This document shows positions 62,298 to 64,000 of a stretch of DNA of 64,000 bases, piece by piece. The position numbers and the translations under genes were made by a program. The notes under the pieces were generated by a model. It was not told where the DNA came from, did no database searches, and saw only the letters and a program-made list of their open reading frames with translations. Position 1 is the stretch's first letter, and every line of letters starts with the position of its first letter. This DNA is from Nocardia sp. NRRL S-836 (GTDB lineage Bacteria > Actinomycetota > Actinomycetes > Mycobacteriales > Pseudonocardiaceae): the NCBI RefSeq assembly GCF_001279525.1, contig NZ_LGDY01000100.1, positions 1 through 64,000 on the forward strand. The letters are read 5' to 3'.

Positions 62298-62840
62298 GTG
62301 ATCGCACTGGACCACGTGCTGGTCGTCGACATCGAGTCGACCTGCTGGGAAGGATCGCCGCCGGGCGGTCAGGTGTCGGAGATCATCGAGATCGGGGTGT
62401 GCCCGCTGGAGGTGAGCACGGGAAAACGGGGTGAGCGGCGCAGCGTCCTGGTGCGGCCCACGAGATCGGCGGTGAGCCAGTTCTGCACCCGGCTGACGAC
62501 GCTGACCGCCGCGCAGGTGGCGGCCGGTGTCTCGTTCGCCGAGGCGTGCGCGCTGCTGCGCGAGGAGTACCGGTCCGCCGACCGCGTCTGGGCCTCCTAC
62601 GGCGAGTACGACCGCAAGATGTTCGAACGGCAGTGCGCCGATTTCGGGGTGAGGTACCCGTTCGGGCAGCGGCACATCAACGTCAAGACGCTGTTCGCGT
62701 TGACGCACGCGCTGCCCGGGGAGGTCGGGATGGCCGAGGCGCTGCGGATCGCCGGGCGGAAGCTCGACGGCACGCACCACCGCGGCCACGACGACGCCCA
62801 CAACATCGCGGGCTTGCTGGCCGGACTGCTCAGAAGGTGA
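62298..62840 (+). CDS. DEDDh-type 3'-5' exonuclease
   Basis: 180 residues from a GTG. Exonuclease motif I is VVDIESTCWEG (D and E metal ligands), motif II the WASYGEYDRKMF aspartate, and motif III the HHRGHDDAHNIAGL histidine and aspartate. Resembles the ERI1/KapD-like group of small stand-alone exonucleases acting on RNA or DNA 3' ends. It begins 22 bases after the membrane protein and may belong to the same operon. Its end overlaps the convergent DUF2855 gene by 11 bases. Confidence 0.88.
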   Translation: MIALDHVLVVDIESTCWEGSPPGGQVSEIIEIGVCPLEVSTGKRGERRSVLVRPTRSAVSQFCTRLTTLTAAQVAAGVSFAEACALLREEYRSADRVWASYGEYDRKMFERQCADFGVRYPFGQRHINVKTLFALTHALPGEVGMAEALRIAGRKLDGTHHRGHDDAHNIAGLLAGLLRR

Positions 62841-63885
62841 TCACGTCGGCCGTGTCGGGGCTGGTCTCGCCCCGCAGCACGGCCTGCCACACCTCGACCA
62901 GCGCGTCCGGCCCGCTGTGCGGTGCCACGGCGACCCACTCGCCCGCCCGGGCGGTGAAACCGCGCCACGCCGTGCCGAAGCGTTCGGCCAGGCCGTCCTG
63001 GCCCCAGTCGGCCGTGCGCTTGCGCAGCTGCTCCGGTGCGAAGAAGAACTCGGAACGCGGGTCCGCCGAGGCGGCCTGGTGGGTGAGGCCGATCGAGATG
63101 TCCTTGACCAGCTGATCTCCCAGCCGGTCGTGCAGCGCGGAACGGAGCTCCGCCGAGCCGCTGAAATCCAGGTACGCGCTCGGTTCCACGTCCACGTCGG
63201 CGCCGTACGGGAGCACCGCGTCGTAGAGGCCCAGTCCCCCGGTGAACTCCACGTTGCGCGGCGAGGTGAGGCCCACCAGCCGGACCCCGCGGCCCCGCAG
63301 GCACTGTGCGGTGCCGAACGCGGTCTTGCTGGAGGCGGAGGAGATCACGACCGTGCGCGCGCCGTGGAAGTCGTTGTCCACGAGCTGGTCGGCCAGCAGG
63401 AACGACGTGAAGAACAGCGGCCGGTACAGCACCTGCAGGTCCTCCAGCCGCGGGTCGTACGCCGGGTCGCTGGTCGTGACCAGGTAGCTGTTGTACACGG
63501 CCGGCAGTTCGGCGCGGTGCTCGCTCGCGTCGGCGAAACCCGCCGGCGTCAGCCTGGCGCGCATGACGAGGTGGCTCGCCATCGGCAGGTAGCCGTAGAC
63601 CCGCGTGCCGACCGGCAGTGAGTCCAAAGTGGAATCAACGACGTCCGCGAAACCCCACAGGGGGATGACACCGCGGTTTTCCGCGGCGGTGGGGAAGAAG
63701 CGCCAGTAGCCGATTCGGTCACCGATCACGCCGTAGGTGACGTTGTTGGCGGTGAGGCCGACGCGGTCCACGCGCAGCAGCACCTCGCAGTCGGACAGGT
63801 CGGTCGAGGCGGGCAGCTCGTCGTGCAGCACTTCGGTTTTGCCGAGGTCGTCGCGGTCGACGACGACGGTCCAGCGACTGATCAT
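62830..63885 (-). CDS. DUF2855 family protein (MDR-like fold)
   Basis: 351 residues. N-terminal VLLRVDRVGLTANNVTYGVIGDRIGYWRFFP and IPLWGFADVVDSTLDSLPVGTRVYGYLPMASHLV resemble a medium-chain dehydrogenase without zinc ligands; the VVISSASSKTAFGTAQCLRGRGVRLVGLTSPRNVEF segment is a nucleotide-binding strand-loop. This matches DUF2855 as annotated in many actinobacteria, of unknown substrate. Divergent from a TetR-type gene 38 bases away, which probably regulates it. Confidence 0.88.
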   Translation of the reverse strand: MISRWTVVVDRDDLGKTEVLHDELPASTDLSDCEVLLRVDRVGLTANNVTYGVIGDRIGYWRFFPTAAENRGVIPLWGFADVVDSTLDSLPVGTRVYGYLPMASHLVMRARLTPAGFADASEHRAELPAVYNSYLVTTSDPAYDPRLEDLQVLYRPLFFTSFLLADQLVDNDFHGARTVVISSASSKTAFGTAQCLRGRGVRLVGLTSPRNVEFTGGLGLYDAVLPYGADVDVEPSAYLDFSGSAELRSALHDRLGDQLVKDISIGLTHQAASADPRSEFFFAPEQLRKRTADWGQDGLAERFGTAWRGFTARAGEWVAVAPHSGPDALVEVWQAVLRGETSPDTADVITF

Positions 63886-63923
63886 TGCCTGGTTTCTCCT
63901 TGGTCGGGAGGTACGCTCCGGTC

Positions 63924-64000
63924 GTGACCGTGCCTGAAAGACTGATCGACGCCGCTACCCGCCTGTTCGCGGACAAGGGGTACGAGCGGGTCGCCGTGCA
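63924..64000 (+). CDS. TetR family regulator, N-terminal fragment (cut by window end)
   Basis: GTG at 63924 (or 63930) opens V-T-V-P-E-R-L-I-D-A-A-T-R-L-F-A-D-K-G-Y, the first helix of a TetR DNA-binding domain. The frame stays open to the last base. GGGAGG lies upstream at 63907-63912. Divergent from the DUF2855 gene. Confidence 0.8.
   Translation, partial: MTVPERLIDAATRLFADKGYERVAV

Overview
The window is about 64 kb of very GC-rich DNA. GTG starts are frequent, genes overlap by ATGA/GTGA junctions, and third codon positions are almost always G or C. It carries an SsgA-like sporulation regulator, an AfsR-like NB-ARC regulator, SecA2, LCP, DUF3040, TIGR04222 and a LigC/Prim-PolC pair. Together these point to a sporulating filamentous actinomycete, most likely of the Pseudonocardiaceae (Lentzea/Saccharothrix-like). 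The genus is an inference from gene content. The first ~55 bases are G/C homopolymers and look like a contig edge. No rRNA, tRNA, insertion sequence, integrase, phage module or CRISPR array was found; this reads as ordinary chromosome.

Layout. 1-3.8 kb: TIGR04222 membrane protein (cut by the edge), msrB, a small membrane protein, and an asparaginase divergent from a GntR/FCD regulator around a 16-bp palindrome. 3.8-9.5 kb: a regulator block (XRE/NB-ARC/TPR, SsgA-like, large AAA-LuxR, small LuxR). 9.5-13.2 kb: two acyl-CoA dehydrogenases and a MaoC hydratase, divergent from a TetR. 13.2-25 kb: Prim-PolC-like LigD polymerase and LigC, small proteins, a lipoprotein peptidase homologue lacking its nucleophile, an EamA exporter, a RibD-like reductase, ZapE, DUF3040, an ABC-F ATPase, GNAT and DUF2252. 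25-32.3 kb: DinB, ornithine aminotransferase, PPK2, a Tat-exported lactonase, a poly-Thr lipoprotein, a HipA-like kinase with DUF3037, LCP and a 34-codon ORF. 32.4-36.1 kb: 3-hydroxybutyrate dehydrogenase, MHS permease and PucR regulator.

The most coherent system is at 36.1-46.7 kb. It is a choline-to-glycine oxidation locus: choline dehydrogenase, betaine aldehyde dehydrogenase, Rieske ferredoxin and its reductase, an IclR regulator, dimethylglycine oxidase, monomeric sarcosine oxidase and a GbcA-like Rieske oxygenase. The two transcription units diverge around iclR and share GTTGC/GCAAC-type repeats. Two oddities stand out: three copies of a 10-bp palindrome inside the reductase gene, and a ~100-residue Gly/Ala-rich insertion in the dimethylglycine oxidase.

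46.7-59 kb: SecA2, an MHS permease, a single-chain acyl-CoA carboxylase, Spo0M, a GlsB-type protein, and a TetR-controlled acyl-CoA dehydrogenase/thiolase/SDR operon. The same CTAAGC-type operator lies before both that operon and the carboxylase, suggesting one regulon. 59-64 kb: an unfamiliar operon (membrane-anchored protein, binding-protein/VWA lipoprotein, membrane protein, DEDDh exonuclease), then DUF2855 and the start of a divergent TetR gene cut by the window end.
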